A DNA stretch of 64,000 nucleotides from Schumannella luteola (GCF_013408685.1 NZ_JACBZY010000001.1:3596001-3660000); one strand, 5' to 3'. Shown: positions 49,237-57,736, counted from the stretch's first letter. Notes: a model not told the origin generated them from the letters alone. Numbers and translations are program-made.

Positions 49237-51192
49237 ATGACCACGATGAAGAACGCCCTGACCGCGCTCGGAGTCGCCTCGCTGCTCGCGCTCACGTCCC
49301 TCGGGGCGGCACCGGCGCTGGCCGACGAGGTCGACCCCGGCGGCGCGGCCGCCACGCAGCAGCAGGCCGAGGCGGCGACGGCGCCGCCCGCCTACTCCCC
49401 CGCACCGATCGAGGCCCCCGCGGGCGATGCCGCCCCGGAGTCCGGCCGGGCGGCTGCGGCCGCACCCGATCCGGCGCCGTCTCCCGACCCGCAGCCCGAA
49501 CCGGACGCGAAGGCGGCACCCGACCCGGCGTCGAAGCCGGCACCCGACGCACCGCGCGACGGCCCATCCGCCTCCCCGTCGTCCAGCCCCTCGGCGACAC
49601 CCTCGGGTTCGCCGTCCGAACCGCCGCGCGAGGGCCGGCCGCCGACCGCGCCCCGGGGTCTCTCCGGCGCCTACAGCGTCGACGAGGCCGGCCAGGCGCA
49701 CGTCACCGTCACGTGGAAGGCCCCGGCCGATCTCGGCGTCACCGGCTCGAACGGGGACCCCGAGGGAGGTCAGGGCCGATCGAGCTTCCTGTTCCAGGTC
49801 TCGTTGACCAGCGGACCGGGCTCGCCGCAGACCGTCACCCTCGAGGCCGACGAGGCCTGGAACGACAGCCCGGAGGAGCCGCTCAGCTGGACGCGCGTGT
49901 TCGACGTCCCGGCGACGGCCGGGGCGAGCTGGACGGTCGCGGTCGACGCGAGCAACGACGGCGGCCAGACGACAGGACCGGCTGCGACGACGACGGTGAG
50001 CAGCGCCCCCGCACCGCGGGCGCCGAGCGCGCCGACCGCGGTGGTCGGCGTCTACGGACTCGACGAGGACGGCGACGCGCACGTGGGCGTGACGTGGCGG
50101 GCGCCCGCCGACCTGGGCGTCACCGCCGCGAGCGACGATCCCGAGGGCGGTCAGGGTCGATCGTCGTTCCTGTTCCGGGTGACACTCGTCAGCGGCCCCG
50201 GTGCGCCGCAGACCATGACCTTCGACGCCGACGAGGTCTGGGGCGACTCGCCGAGCGGTCCGCTCAGCTGGTCGCGCGGCTTCGACGTGCCCGTCAGCCC
50301 CGGCGAGACCTGGAGCGTCGCCGTGGAGGCGAGCAACGACTCCGGCCAGAGCTGGGGCCCGGCTGCGTCGACGACGGTCGTCTCGCCGCTCGTGGGCGAG
50401 AGCGAGGTGGATGTCGCGATCACCTCGGCGACCGCATCCGGCCACCACTCGCCGACGGTCTCGGTGAGCTGGAGCGCCAGCGGCACGGAGCGCGTGGGGT
50501 CGTGGATCGTGGTCGTCGCGAACGTCGACGCCACCACCCTCGGCGAGGTCGTCGTCGCGGCCACCCGCGTGCCGGCCGCGGCCCGCACGGTGACGCTGCA
50601 CGGCGGGGAATCACTGACGGAGCTCGGTCTGACGGTCGGCGGCAAGCCGCTGCCGAACGACGCCCGGCTCGTCGTGGTCGTCGTCGCGGAGGGTCCCGAT
50701 CTCGAGGCGCTCGGCGCATCCGCTCCCGTGCTGGTGACGACGCCGTCGTCGACGCCGCCGCCGCCTGCCGCGCCCAGCGGCTCGAGCACGGGCGGCGTGA
50801 CCGCCACCGTGTCGGGCTCGACGATCACGGCCCGCGTGCCCTCAGCGAAGCCGGGCGAGTGGGTCTACGGCTACGCCTTCTCGAGTCCGATCGGACTCGG
50901 CTGGGCGCAGGTGACGAACGCCGGCACCGCATCCTGGAGCCTGGCCGGCGCCGGCCTCGCGAACGGCGCGCACCAGCTCGCGGTGCTCGCCGACGACGGA
51001 TCGGTGCTCGGCTCGTCCGCGTTCTCGGTCGGCGTCGCCCCGGCGGCCGCGAACGACGCGGCGACGCGTGCCCAGCTGGCCAGCACCGGCGCCGACCCGA
51101 CGGCCCCGCTCGGCGCGGCCGCGCTGCTGGTGCTCGGCGGATGCGCGCTCGTCGCGCTGCGCCGGGCGAGGTCGGCCCGCAAGCAGACCTGA
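49237..51192 (+). CDS. Wall-anchored surface protein 1 (LASTG sorting signal)
   Basis: 651 aa. Signal peptide at residues 1-30 (NALTALGVASLLALTSLGAAPALA), a Pro/Ala/Ser/Asp-rich stalk to about 130, two similar fibronectin-type repeats (each with WKAPADLGVT or WRAPADLGVT, DPEGGQGRSSFLF and SNDGGQ/SNDSGQ), a third domain, then the shared C-terminal domain (GGVTATVSGSTITARVPSAKPG ... GYAFSSPIGLGWAQV). Ends in LASTGADP, a hydrophobic helix and RRARSARKQT, a class E-type sortase signal. An alternative ATG lies three codons in. Unlike its four followers it lacks the CCCC/GGGG box upstream. Confidence 0.88.
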   Translation: MTTMKNALTALGVASLLALTSLGAAPALADEVDPGGAAATQQQAEAATAPPAYSPAPIEAPAGDAAPESGRAAAAAPDPAPSPDPQPEPDAKAAPDPASKPAPDAPRDGPSASPSSSPSATPSGSPSEPPREGRPPTAPRGLSGAYSVDEAGQAHVTVTWKAPADLGVTGSNGDPEGGQGRSSFLFQVSLTSGPGSPQTVTLEADEAWNDSPEEPLSWTRVFDVPATAGASWTVAVDASNDGGQTTGPAATTTVSSAPAPRAPSAPTAVVGVYGLDEDGDAHVGVTWRAPADLGVTAASDDPEGGQGRSSFLFRVTLVSGPGAPQTMTFDADEVWGDSPSGPLSWSRGFDVPVSPGETWSVAVEASNDSGQSWGPAASTTVVSPLVGESEVDVAITSATASGHHSPTVSVSWSASGTERVGSWIVVVANVDATTLGEVVVAATRVPAAARTVTLHGGESLTELGLTVGGKPLPNDARLVVVVVAEGPDLEALGASAPVLVTTPSSTPPPPAAPSGSSTGGVTATVSGSTITARVPSAKPGEWVYGYAFSSPIGLGWAQVTNAGTASWSLAGAGLANGAHQLAVLADDGSVLGSSAFSVGVAPAAANDAATRAQLASTGADPTAPLGAAALLVLGGCALVALRRARSARKQT

Positions 51193-51205
51193 GTCGTCGA
51201 CTCGG

Positions 51206-51239
51206 GAACGGGGTCGATCCTCCGGGGTCGGCCCCGTTC
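51206..51239 (+). terminator. Terminator of surface gene 1
   Basis: 12-bp stem with one G-T pair (51206-51217 with 51228-51239), 10-nt loop, 13 nt past the stop. Confidence 0.75.
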
Positions 51240-51279
51240 GTCGCGCGTCGCACCCGTCGCCGATGACGACGGATATTCA

Positions 51280-51324
51280 CCCCAGTACGGGGCGTACCGA
51301 CTTGTGCACCGCCCTGCCTACTGT
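51280..51324 (+). promoter_or_regulatory. Promoter of surface gene 2 with palindromic box
   Basis: CCCCAGTACGGGG (51280-51292) begins 39 nt before the -10 box TACTGT (51319-51324), followed by CTGAGAAA at the presumed start of transcription. Confidence 0.6.
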
Positions 51325-51390
51325 CTGAGAAAGCGCTGTGTCCGGGTCGCCGTCGGCGATCGGACACGCGCGGACTCCCTTTCGCATCAT

Positions 51391-51414
51391 GGCGGCTGCA
51401 CCGCCGGAACGGCA
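51391..51414 (+). promoter_or_regulatory. Pre-start hairpin and GGAACGGCA element, surface gene 2
   Basis: GGCGG/CCGCC stem (51391-51395 with 51401-51405) then GGAACGGCA (51406-51414), 5 nt before the GTG start. Confidence 0.55.
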
Positions 51415-51419
51415 CTCAC

Positions 51420-53285
51420 GTGAAGAAGACGACCACCGGCCTCCTCGGCCTGGGCGTCGCCACCGTCCTCGCGCTCTCGCCCCTCGGGGCGACGATCGCG
51501 CTGGCCGACGGCGACACTCCCGCGGACACGACGACGAACACGACGTCGAACAGCTCCGCCTCGACCACCACGACCGACTCGAGCGACACGACGACGACGC
51601 CGACGCCCGACACCTCGAGCGGCCAGTCCGGCTCGACTCCCCCGGCATCGAACTCGGGCGACGAGGCGCCGCCGGCCGGCGGGGTCACCGACCCGAACGC
51701 GGGCGGGAGCACCGGCGCCGGGAACACCGACCCCGGCGACGCCGGCACCGGCACCCAGCCTCCGACCTCGAACGAGCAGGACCCCGTCGTGAACGCGCCC
51801 GAGAAGGCGCCCTCGCGACCCGGCTACGTCTACGGCTACTGGTCGGCCGACGGCCCCACCCTCTGGGCGCAGTGGCTGACGCCCGCCGAATCGGGCAGCT
51901 CGCCGCTGGCCGAGTACCACGTGACGATCACCGATCGGGCCGACGCGAGCGACGCGCAGACCGTGACCGTGCCCGCTGACGCACCGGCCGGCAGCCTGTG
52001 GTGGAACGGCGCGCCCTTCACGGTCGCCGCCGGCTACGACAAGGTCTGGGACATCTCCGTCACGGCCGAGAACGAACAGGGCCTCGTCAGCGAGGTCGCC
52101 ACCGGCACCGGCTTCTCGCCGGAGTCGCCGCGTCCACCGAGCGCGCCGCTCGGCGTCGAGGGCGCGTACAGCGTCGACGACGAGGGAAGCGCATCGGTCA
52201 CCGTGAACTGGAGCCAGCCCGACGACTGGGGCGTGACTGACGGGGACATCCACCCGACCTTCACGTCGATCGACATGTCGCGCGACCTCTACCGCGTGAC
52301 GCTCGACAGCGGCGACGGCCTGCCGCAGGTCGCCATCGTGCCGGCTCGCCAGCTCATCCCCGTCGCGCGGGGCGCCATCTTCGGCAGCAGCTACACCTTC
52401 TCCGTCGCCCGCGGCTACGACCAGACCTGGGATGTCTCGGTCGAGGCCAGCAACGACGGCGGCGCGACCTGGGGCGACGCCGGAACCGGCACCGTGTCGT
52501 CGCCCGACGGCGTGACCGTGTCGATCACCTCCGCGACGACCTCCGGCTACCGCGTGCCGACCGTCTCGGTGAGCTGGGATGCGACCGCCGACGAGCGAGT
52601 GAGCTCGTGGCTCGTCGCGGTCATCAACCCGGCCGCGCAGAACAGCGGCGACGCCTTCTACTCGGTCGTGCGCGTGCCGGCCGGCGCGACGTCGGCGACC
52701 CTGCGCGGCGGCGAGAGCGTCGACGTCTTCGACGAGACGCTCGGCGGCCGCAGCCTGCCGAACTCGACCGAGCTGTACGTGCTCGTGCTCGCCGAGGACG
52801 AGAACTCCGACGTGCTCGGCAGCTCCGATGTGGCGACCGTGACCACGCTGAGCTACGCCCCGCCGGCTCCCGTCGAGCCGACCGCCGCCAGCACCGGCGG
52901 CGTGACCGCCTCGGTGACCGGCACGACCATCACCGCCGTCATCCCGGGCGCGAAGCCCGGCCAGTGGGTGTACGGATGGGCGTTCTCGAGCCCGGTCGGC
53001 CTCGGCTGGACCCAGGTGTCCGACGCCGGAACCGCGTCGTGGAGCATCGCCGCCGCCGGACTGGCGAACGGCACGCACCACCTCGCGGTGCTGGATGAGT
53101 CGGGCGCGCTCGTCGGCTCGGCCGCGTTCACGGTCGGCGTCGCGCCGGCCGCCGTCACCACCGCGCAGCTCGCGAGCACCGGTGCGGACGCCTCGGCTCC
53201 GCTCGGCGCCGCCGCGCTGCTCGTGCTCGCCGGCGTCACGCTGGTCGCGCTGCGTCGCGTGCGCACGGTGCGCTCGCACGGCTGA
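51420..53285 (+). CDS. Wall-anchored surface protein 2 (LASTG sorting signal)
   Basis: 621 aa. Signal peptide MKKTTTGLLGLGVATVLALSPLGATIALA, a Thr/Ser/Asp-rich stalk to about residue 135, two fibronectin-type domains (APEKAPSRPGYVYGYWSADG ... and APLGVEGAYSVDDEGSASVTVNWSQPDDWGVT), a third domain (VSITSATTSGYRVPTVSVSW) that also occurs in protein 1, and the shared C-terminal domain (WVYGWAFSSPVGLGWTQV). Ends in LASTGADASAPLGAAALLVL and a basic tail RRVRTVRSHG. GTG start. Paralogous to protein 1 across the last 300 residues; role at the cell surface unknown. Confidence 0.88.
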   Translation: MKKTTTGLLGLGVATVLALSPLGATIALADGDTPADTTTNTTSNSSASTTTTDSSDTTTTPTPDTSSGQSGSTPPASNSGDEAPPAGGVTDPNAGGSTGAGNTDPGDAGTGTQPPTSNEQDPVVNAPEKAPSRPGYVYGYWSADGPTLWAQWLTPAESGSSPLAEYHVTITDRADASDAQTVTVPADAPAGSLWWNGAPFTVAAGYDKVWDISVTAENEQGLVSEVATGTGFSPESPRPPSAPLGVEGAYSVDDEGSASVTVNWSQPDDWGVTDGDIHPTFTSIDMSRDLYRVTLDSGDGLPQVAIVPARQLIPVARGAIFGSSYTFSVARGYDQTWDVSVEASNDGGATWGDAGTGTVSSPDGVTVSITSATTSGYRVPTVSVSWDATADERVSSWLVAVINPAAQNSGDAFYSVVRVPAGATSATLRGGESVDVFDETLGGRSLPNSTELYVLVLAEDENSDVLGSSDVATVTTLSYAPPAPVEPTAASTGGVTASVTGTTITAVIPGAKPGQWVYGWAFSSPVGLGWTQVSDAGTASWSIAAAGLANGTHHLAVLDESGALVGSAAFTVGVAPAAVTTAQLASTGADASAPLGAAALLVLAGVTLVALRRVRTVRSHG

Positions 53286-53301
53286 GCTTCAGCACAGCGA
53301 G

Positions 53302-53331
53302 ACGGGGTCGGTCCCTCGGGGCCGGCCCCGT
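53302..53331 (+). terminator. Terminator of surface gene 2
   Basis: Stem of about 11 bp (53302-53312 with 53321-53331), 17 nt past the stop, close in sequence to the terminator of surface gene 1. Confidence 0.75.
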
Positions 53332-53354
53332 TCGGCGTCTCCGGCGACGATCCG

Positions 53355-53398
53355 CCCCCGTTCGGGGGATGCCCGCGCGTGGCGAGCATCCCTAATGT
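53355..53398 (+). promoter_or_regulatory. Promoter of surface gene 3 with palindromic box
   Basis: CCCCCGTTCGGGGG (53355-53368) begins 38 nt before TAATGT (53393-53398), followed by CTGAGAAAA. Confidence 0.6.
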
Positions 53399-53464
53399 CT
53401 GAGAAAAGGCTGTGACCGACTCCGCCCGAATCGGCGTCGCCGGCCTTCCTCACCCGAAACCCGG

Positions 53465-53488
53465 CGGCAGCATGCCGTCAGAACGGCA
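53465..53488 (+). promoter_or_regulatory. Pre-start hairpin and AGAACGGCA element, surface gene 3
   Basis: CGGC/GCCG stem (53465-53468 with 53474-53477), then AGAACGGCA (53480-53488), 6 nt before the GTG. Confidence 0.5.
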
Positions 53489-53494
53489 CCCGAC

Positions 53495-54688
53495 GTGAAC
53501 AAGAAGACGAACGGCATCCTCGGACTCGGCCTCGCCGCCGCGCTCGTGCTCTCGCCGATCGGCGCGAGCATGGCGCTCGCGGTCGACGAGACCCCGACCG
53601 AGCAGCCGAGCACCAGCGCGAACCCCGACCTCGTCGTCGACGAGACGAACGACTCGAACGACGCGAACGAGGCGGTCGACACCCCCGGCTCCTCGGCCAG
53701 CCCCTCGGCCGCCCCGAGCCCCTCGACGAGCCCCAGCCCCTCCGCCGAGCCGAGCGACGACTCGGTCGACGAGGACGCCGGCGACGACGAGGACTCGGAT
53801 GACGAGAACTCCGACGGCGAGGACGCGAACGGCGTCACCTCGGTCACCGGCTACGGCTACCGCAACCCCGGCCTGCGAGTGACGTGGAACATCGTCACGA
53901 CGCCCTTCGACGACAACAGCGACATCGCCATCGACGGCTGGGCCGTCATCGTGGTGCGCGCCGCACCGTCGGTCGACGCGGCCGCCGATGACGAGGGCGA
54001 CGACGACTCCGACGACTCGAGCGAGGAGAGCCCGTTCGTCGGCGCCGCGTTCTTCCCGCGCTCCGCGACGAGCGGCGTCGTGCGCGGCGGCGGATCCGCC
54101 GAGGTGCTGACCGGCATCGACCCCGACGCGGGACAGGCGCTGCCGATCTCGCAGGCGCCCCTGGCCAACGACGCCGAGTACACCGTGATCGTCACGCCGG
54201 CGTACCACGGCCGAGTCGTCCCCGTGGGCCTGGCCTACGGCACCGGCACGACCCTCGACGCCACCCCGCCGGCCCCGGTCGAGCCGACGGCCGCGAGCAC
54301 CAACGGCGTCACCGCGACCATCAAGGACGGCGTCGTCACGGCGAGTCTGAACGGCGTCGCCGCGGGCACCGAGGTCTACGGCTACGCGTTCTCGACCCCG
54401 ACCGCGCTCGGCTGGGCGACCGTGTCGCCCACCGGCACCGCGAGCTTCAGCCTCGCGACCGCCGGACTGGCCGACGGCATCCACCACCTCGCCGTGCTCG
54501 ACGGCGACGGCAACGTGATCGGCACCGCCGCCTTCACCGTCGGAGCAACCAGCCCGACCGCGGTGCGCGCCCTCGCCGCGACCGGATCGGACGCGGCGCT
54601 GCCGCTCGGCGCCGCCGGGGCGCTGCTGCTCGCCGGCCTCACGCTGCTCGTCGTGCGCCGGGCGCGCGCGGCCCGCGCGCAGGGCTGA
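53495..54688 (+). CDS. Wall-anchored surface protein 3 (LAATG sorting signal)
   Basis: 397 aa. Signal peptide (ILGLGLAAALVLSPIGASMALA), a strongly acidic Asp/Glu/Ser/Asn stalk (about residues 30-115), one beta-rich domain of about 140 residues that includes a further acidic insert (AADDEGDDDSDDSSEESP), and the shared C-terminal domain (EVYGYAFSTPTALGWATVSPTGTASF). Sorting signal LAATGSDAALPL, hydrophobic helix, tail RRARAARAQG. Shares the VVRGGGSAEVLTG and PAYHGRVVPVG segments with protein 5, its nearest relative in the cluster. GTG start. Confidence 0.88.
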   Translation: MNKKTNGILGLGLAAALVLSPIGASMALAVDETPTEQPSTSANPDLVVDETNDSNDANEAVDTPGSSASPSAAPSPSTSPSPSAEPSDDSVDEDAGDDEDSDDENSDGEDANGVTSVTGYGYRNPGLRVTWNIVTTPFDDNSDIAIDGWAVIVVRAAPSVDAAADDEGDDDSDDSSEESPFVGAAFFPRSATSGVVRGGGSAEVLTGIDPDAGQALPISQAPLANDAEYTVIVTPAYHGRVVPVGLAYGTGTTLDATPPAPVEPTAASTNGVTATIKDGVVTASLNGVAAGTEVYGYAFSTPTALGWATVSPTGTASFSLATAGLADGIHHLAVLDGDGNVIGTAAFTVGATSPTAVRALAATGSDAALPLGAAGALLLAGLTLLVVRRARAARAQG

Positions 54689-54710
54689 GGCGAGCCGAGC
54701 CACCCGGCTG

Positions 54711-54765
54711 GCGACACGAAGGGGCCGGTCATCCGATGCGGATGGCCGGCCCCTTCGCGTGTCGC
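54711..54765 (+). terminator. Terminator of surface gene 3
   Basis: Long hairpin of about 25 bp with a few mismatches and a 5-nt loop, 22 nt past the stop. Its central part, GGCCGGTCATCC/GGATGGCCGGCC, is the same as in the terminator of surface gene 5. Confidence 0.85.
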
Positions 54766-54772
54766 CGGACCA

Positions 54773-54818
54773 CCCCCGAACGGGGGCATCCTCGCTCGTC
54801 TGCAGCGGGTGATTGAAT
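54773..54818 (+). promoter_or_regulatory. Promoter of surface gene 4 with palindromic box
   Basis: CCCCCGAACGGGGG (54773-54786) begins 40 nt before TTGAAT (54813-54818), followed by GAGCGAAA. The -10 is weaker than in the sister genes. Confidence 0.5.
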
Positions 54819-54892
54819 GAGCGAAACGGGAGGATCCTCACCTTCCGTATCAGCACTGAGACCGCATTCCGACACCGGAATATCTCGGCGAC

Positions 54893-54915
54893 GGCGAGCT
54901 CTCGCCAGAACGGCA
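54893..54915 (+). promoter_or_regulatory. Pre-start hairpin and AGAACGGCA element, surface gene 4
   Basis: GGCGAG/CTCGCC stem (54893-54898 with 54901-54906), then AGAACGGCA (54907-54915), 4 nt before the GTG. Confidence 0.5.
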
Positions 54916-54919
54916 TCCC

Positions 54920-56290
54920 GTGAACAGATCTCTCCGCGCCCTCCTGGGCGTCAGCCTCACCGCAGCCCTCGTCACCTCGCCGCTGGTCGCCACCGGCGCC
55001 CTCGCCGAGACGGCGGAGGGCAGTGGCAGCGCCGCGCAGACCCCCGCCGAGAGCGAATCGAACGTCGACGTCACCGCCGATCCCGCCGCGAAGTCGGAGA
55101 GCAGCGCCGGCGGCGCGAGCGGAGCCGGCAGCCCGAGCGGCGCCGGCGGCGCAGCCGTCGCCGCCGATCCTGCAGAGAAGCCCGAGGCGCCCCAGCAGGT
55201 CTACGCCGGCTTCGGCAGCGACCGCCCCTCGACGGCGCTCGCGGTCGGATGGGAGCTCGCGGCGGCCCCGGCGAGTTTCCGGGTCACCGTCACCCGGGCC
55301 GGCTCCCCTGCCGTGCTCGCAACCCAGGACTTCTCCGAGCCGGCACAGAGCGACGACGGCTTCTTCGCCGAGGAGACAGTCGAACTGCCCGCCGCCTGGG
55401 CCTACGGCGACGAGTTCAGCGTGACCGTGAACACGATCGGCTCCGATGGCGAGACCCTGAGCGACCCGAGCACCGTGACCGCCTACGCTCCGATCACCGC
55501 CTCGCCCGTCATCGTCTCCACGTCGTCGACGAACTTCCACGACCCGACCGTGGTGGTGAAGTGGAGCTACAGCACCCCGCGGCCGGAGACTCACGCCGGC
55601 TGGTACGTCAGCCTCACCCAGCAGGATCCCGGCGCCGACAGCGAGTCCGTCTACGCGGTCGACTACCAGATCGGTGCGGCGTCGCGATTCTTCTCGTTCT
55701 CGGAGATCAACCGGTATCACGCCGACGGCCGCGTCGAGCGCGGGCTGTCCATCCCGAACGGGATGACCTTCGACGTGCGCGTGTACCCCTACAGCAATGG
55801 CCCGGCGCCGATCGGCGAGACCGCCGAGGGTCAGATCACGACCTCCGCGATCCAGACCCCGCCCGCACCCGCCCAGCCGACCGGCGACACCTACGGAGTC
55901 ACCGCGAAGGTCAGCGGAAGCACGCTCACCGCCTACGTCCCGGCGGCGTCGCCCGGATCGTGGGTGTTCGGCTACGCGTTCTCGACACCGACCGGACTCG
56001 GCTGGGCCCAGGTCTCCGCCGACCGCACGGCGACCTTCAGCCTCGCCGGAGCGGGCCTCGCACCCGGCGTGCACCACCTCGCCGTGCTCGACAACACCGG
56101 CTGGGGCATCGGCTCGGTGGCATTCAGCGTCGGCACCGCCGGCGGCTCGACCGGGCCGACGCGCCTGGCCGAGACCGGCACCGAGGCGGATCTGCCGCTC
56201 AGCACTGCGATCGCGCTGCTGATCGCCGGCGCCGCGCTGATCACGGTTCGCCGTCTGCGTGACGCGCGCTCGGCACGCACGGAGGCCTGA
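54920..56290 (+). CDS. Wall-anchored surface protein 4 (LAETG sorting signal)
   Basis: 456 aa. Signal peptide (LLGVSLTAALVTSPLVATGALA), an Ala/Gly/Ser-rich stalk to about residue 90, a first domain (VYAGFGSDRPSTALAVGWEL ...), a second (SPVIVSTSSTNFHDPTVVVKWSY ...) and the shared C-terminal domain (WVFGYAFSTPTGLGWAQVSADRTATFSLAGAGL). Sorting signal LAETGTEADLPL, hydrophobic helix, tail RRLRDARSARTEA. Codon use and G+C at third positions are a little less extreme than in its neighbours. GTG start at 54920 begins MNRSLRALLG. Confidence 0.87.
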   Translation: MNRSLRALLGVSLTAALVTSPLVATGALAETAEGSGSAAQTPAESESNVDVTADPAAKSESSAGGASGAGSPSGAGGAAVAADPAEKPEAPQQVYAGFGSDRPSTALAVGWELAAAPASFRVTVTRAGSPAVLATQDFSEPAQSDDGFFAEETVELPAAWAYGDEFSVTVNTIGSDGETLSDPSTVTAYAPITASPVIVSTSSTNFHDPTVVVKWSYSTPRPETHAGWYVSLTQQDPGADSESVYAVDYQIGAASRFFSFSEINRYHADGRVERGLSIPNGMTFDVRVYPYSNGPAPIGETAEGQITTSAIQTPPAPAQPTGDTYGVTAKVSGSTLTAYVPAASPGSWVFGYAFSTPTGLGWAQVSADRTATFSLAGAGLAPGVHHLAVLDNTGWGIGSVAFSVGTAGGSTGPTRLAETGTEADLPLSTAIALLIAGAALITVRRLRDARSARTEA

Positions 56291-56318
56291 ACCACGGTCC
56301 GCACGTCACCGCGCGGAG

Positions 56319-56353
56319 GGACGGGTCGGACGCTCTCGAGCTCCGGCCCGTCC
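56319..56353 (+). terminator. Terminator of surface gene 4
   Basis: 12-bp stem with one G-T pair (56319-56330 with 56342-56353), 11-nt loop, followed by TTTC. Confidence 0.75.
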
Positions 56354-56364
56354 TTTCATGCTCA

Positions 56365-56409
56365 CCCCCGTTCGCGGGCGTGGACCGTCCGGTCCAGCTG
56401 GCGTAACCT
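56365..56409 (+). promoter_or_regulatory. Promoter of surface gene 5 with palindromic box
   Basis: CCCCCGTTCGCGGG (56365-56378) begins 39 nt before TAACCT (56404-56409), which runs into TGAGAAA. Confidence 0.6.
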
Positions 56410-56476
56410 GAGAAACCGCTGAGTTAGCGAGGAATCCCCCGGACTCGGCACCCCTGCATCACAGAGAAAGCACCCC

Positions 56477-57706
56477 ATGACGAAGATCAGCACCAGCCTG
56501 CTCGGGCTCGGCGTCGCCGCCGCGCTCGCGCTCTCGCCGCTCGGCGCCACCATGGCCTCGGCCGCGACGACCGCCGGCGACACGACCGGCGCGACCGGCG
56601 CCGAGTCCGGCGCGACCGGCACCGGAACCGGCACCCCCGACAGCACCGACAGCGGCAGCGACGCCGGCGGTCAGAGCGCTGCGGGCGCCGACGCCCCGAG
56701 CAACGACGCCGGCTCCGCCGAGTCGAGCGCGGGCTCCGGGACCAGCACGGCGGACACGACCGGGACGCCGACGGGCGCCGACTCGAACGCCGGGGACTCG
56801 CCCGACGCGAACGACCCGATCCCTGCCGATGAGGGCGACGGGGAGTTCGGCGACGGAGACCCCGACACGTCGGACTTCCCCGTGAAGATCACCTCGATCA
56901 CGCCGGTCGGCTACCACGACCCCGGCTTCACCGTCACCTGGACCGTCGACCCGGAGGCCCTCGATGAGTGGGCCGGCTACGTCGAGGGCTTCGCGGTGCT
57001 CGCCTACCAGCCGAGCGGTCTGGTCGACGGTCAGCAGACCTTCGCCGGGGTCGCCCAGGTCGGATTCGCCGCGGGCGGCGCCACCGTGCGCGGCGGCGGA
57101 TCGGCCAGTTACGTCTACGGCGGCGACGACGGCCCCACCCCGGCCACCATCACCCAGGCCCCGCTGCAGAACGGCATGCCGTACCAGGTGCTCGTGCTGC
57201 CGACCTACCACGGCTACCTGCTGCCCGCCGTCGTCGGCGCGGCCGAGGGCCGGACCAACAGCGGTGCTCCGTCCGCTCCCGCCGAGCCGACGAGTGCCAG
57301 CACGGGCGGCGTGACCGCCCAAGTCGTCAACGGGGCGCTCGTCGCGAAGGTTCCGGGCGCCGCCGCCGGCCAGTGGGTCTACGGCTACGCCTTCTCGAGC
57401 CCGGTCGGCCTCGGCTGGGCCCAGGTCTCCCCGACCGGCACCGCCACCTGGTCGCTCGAGAACGCCGGCCTCGCCGACGGGCTGCACCACCTCGCGGTGA
57501 TCGACGACTCCGGCGCGCAGATCGGCAGCTCCGAGTTCCGCGTCGGGGCCAGCCTGGCCGCCGCGGTCTCGCCGCGCACGCTCGCCTCGACCGGATCGGA
57601 CGCGGACCTGCCGCTCGGCATCGCCGCGGCCTTGCTGCTGGCGGGCGCCGCGCTGATCACGGTGCGCCGCGTGCGCGCGGTGCGCGCCATCCGCACGGAG
57701 GCGTGA
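56477..57706 (+). CDS. Wall-anchored surface protein 5 (LASTG sorting signal)
   Basis: 409 aa. Signal peptide MTKISTSLLGLGVAAALALSPLGATMASA, a long Thr/Gly/Ser/Asp stalk to about residue 130, one beta-rich domain (VKITSITPVGYHDPGFTVTW ... TVRGGGSASYVYGG ... LPTYHGYLLPAVVG) and the shared C-terminal domain (WVYGYAFSSPVGLGWAQVSPTGTATWSL). Sorting signal LASTGSDADLPL, hydrophobic helix and tail RRVRAVRAIRTEA. Uses ATG; upstream AGAAAG is closer to a standard Shine-Dalgarno than in the four sister genes, and the pre-start hairpin is absent. Confidence 0.88.
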   Translation: MTKISTSLLGLGVAAALALSPLGATMASAATTAGDTTGATGAESGATGTGTGTPDSTDSGSDAGGQSAAGADAPSNDAGSAESSAGSGTSTADTTGTPTGADSNAGDSPDANDPIPADEGDGEFGDGDPDTSDFPVKITSITPVGYHDPGFTVTWTVDPEALDEWAGYVEGFAVLAYQPSGLVDGQQTFAGVAQVGFAAGGATVRGGGSASYVYGGDDGPTPATITQAPLQNGMPYQVLVLPTYHGYLLPAVVGAAEGRTNSGAPSAPAEPTSASTGGVTAQVVNGALVAKVPGAAAGQWVYGYAFSSPVGLGWAQVSPTGTATWSLENAGLADGLHHLAVIDDSGAQIGSSEFRVGASLAAAVSPRTLASTGSDADLPLGIAAALLLAGAALITVRRVRAVRAIRTEA

Positions 57707-57736
57707 GCCGCCGACAGCGGGTCAGCTGACAGAGCA

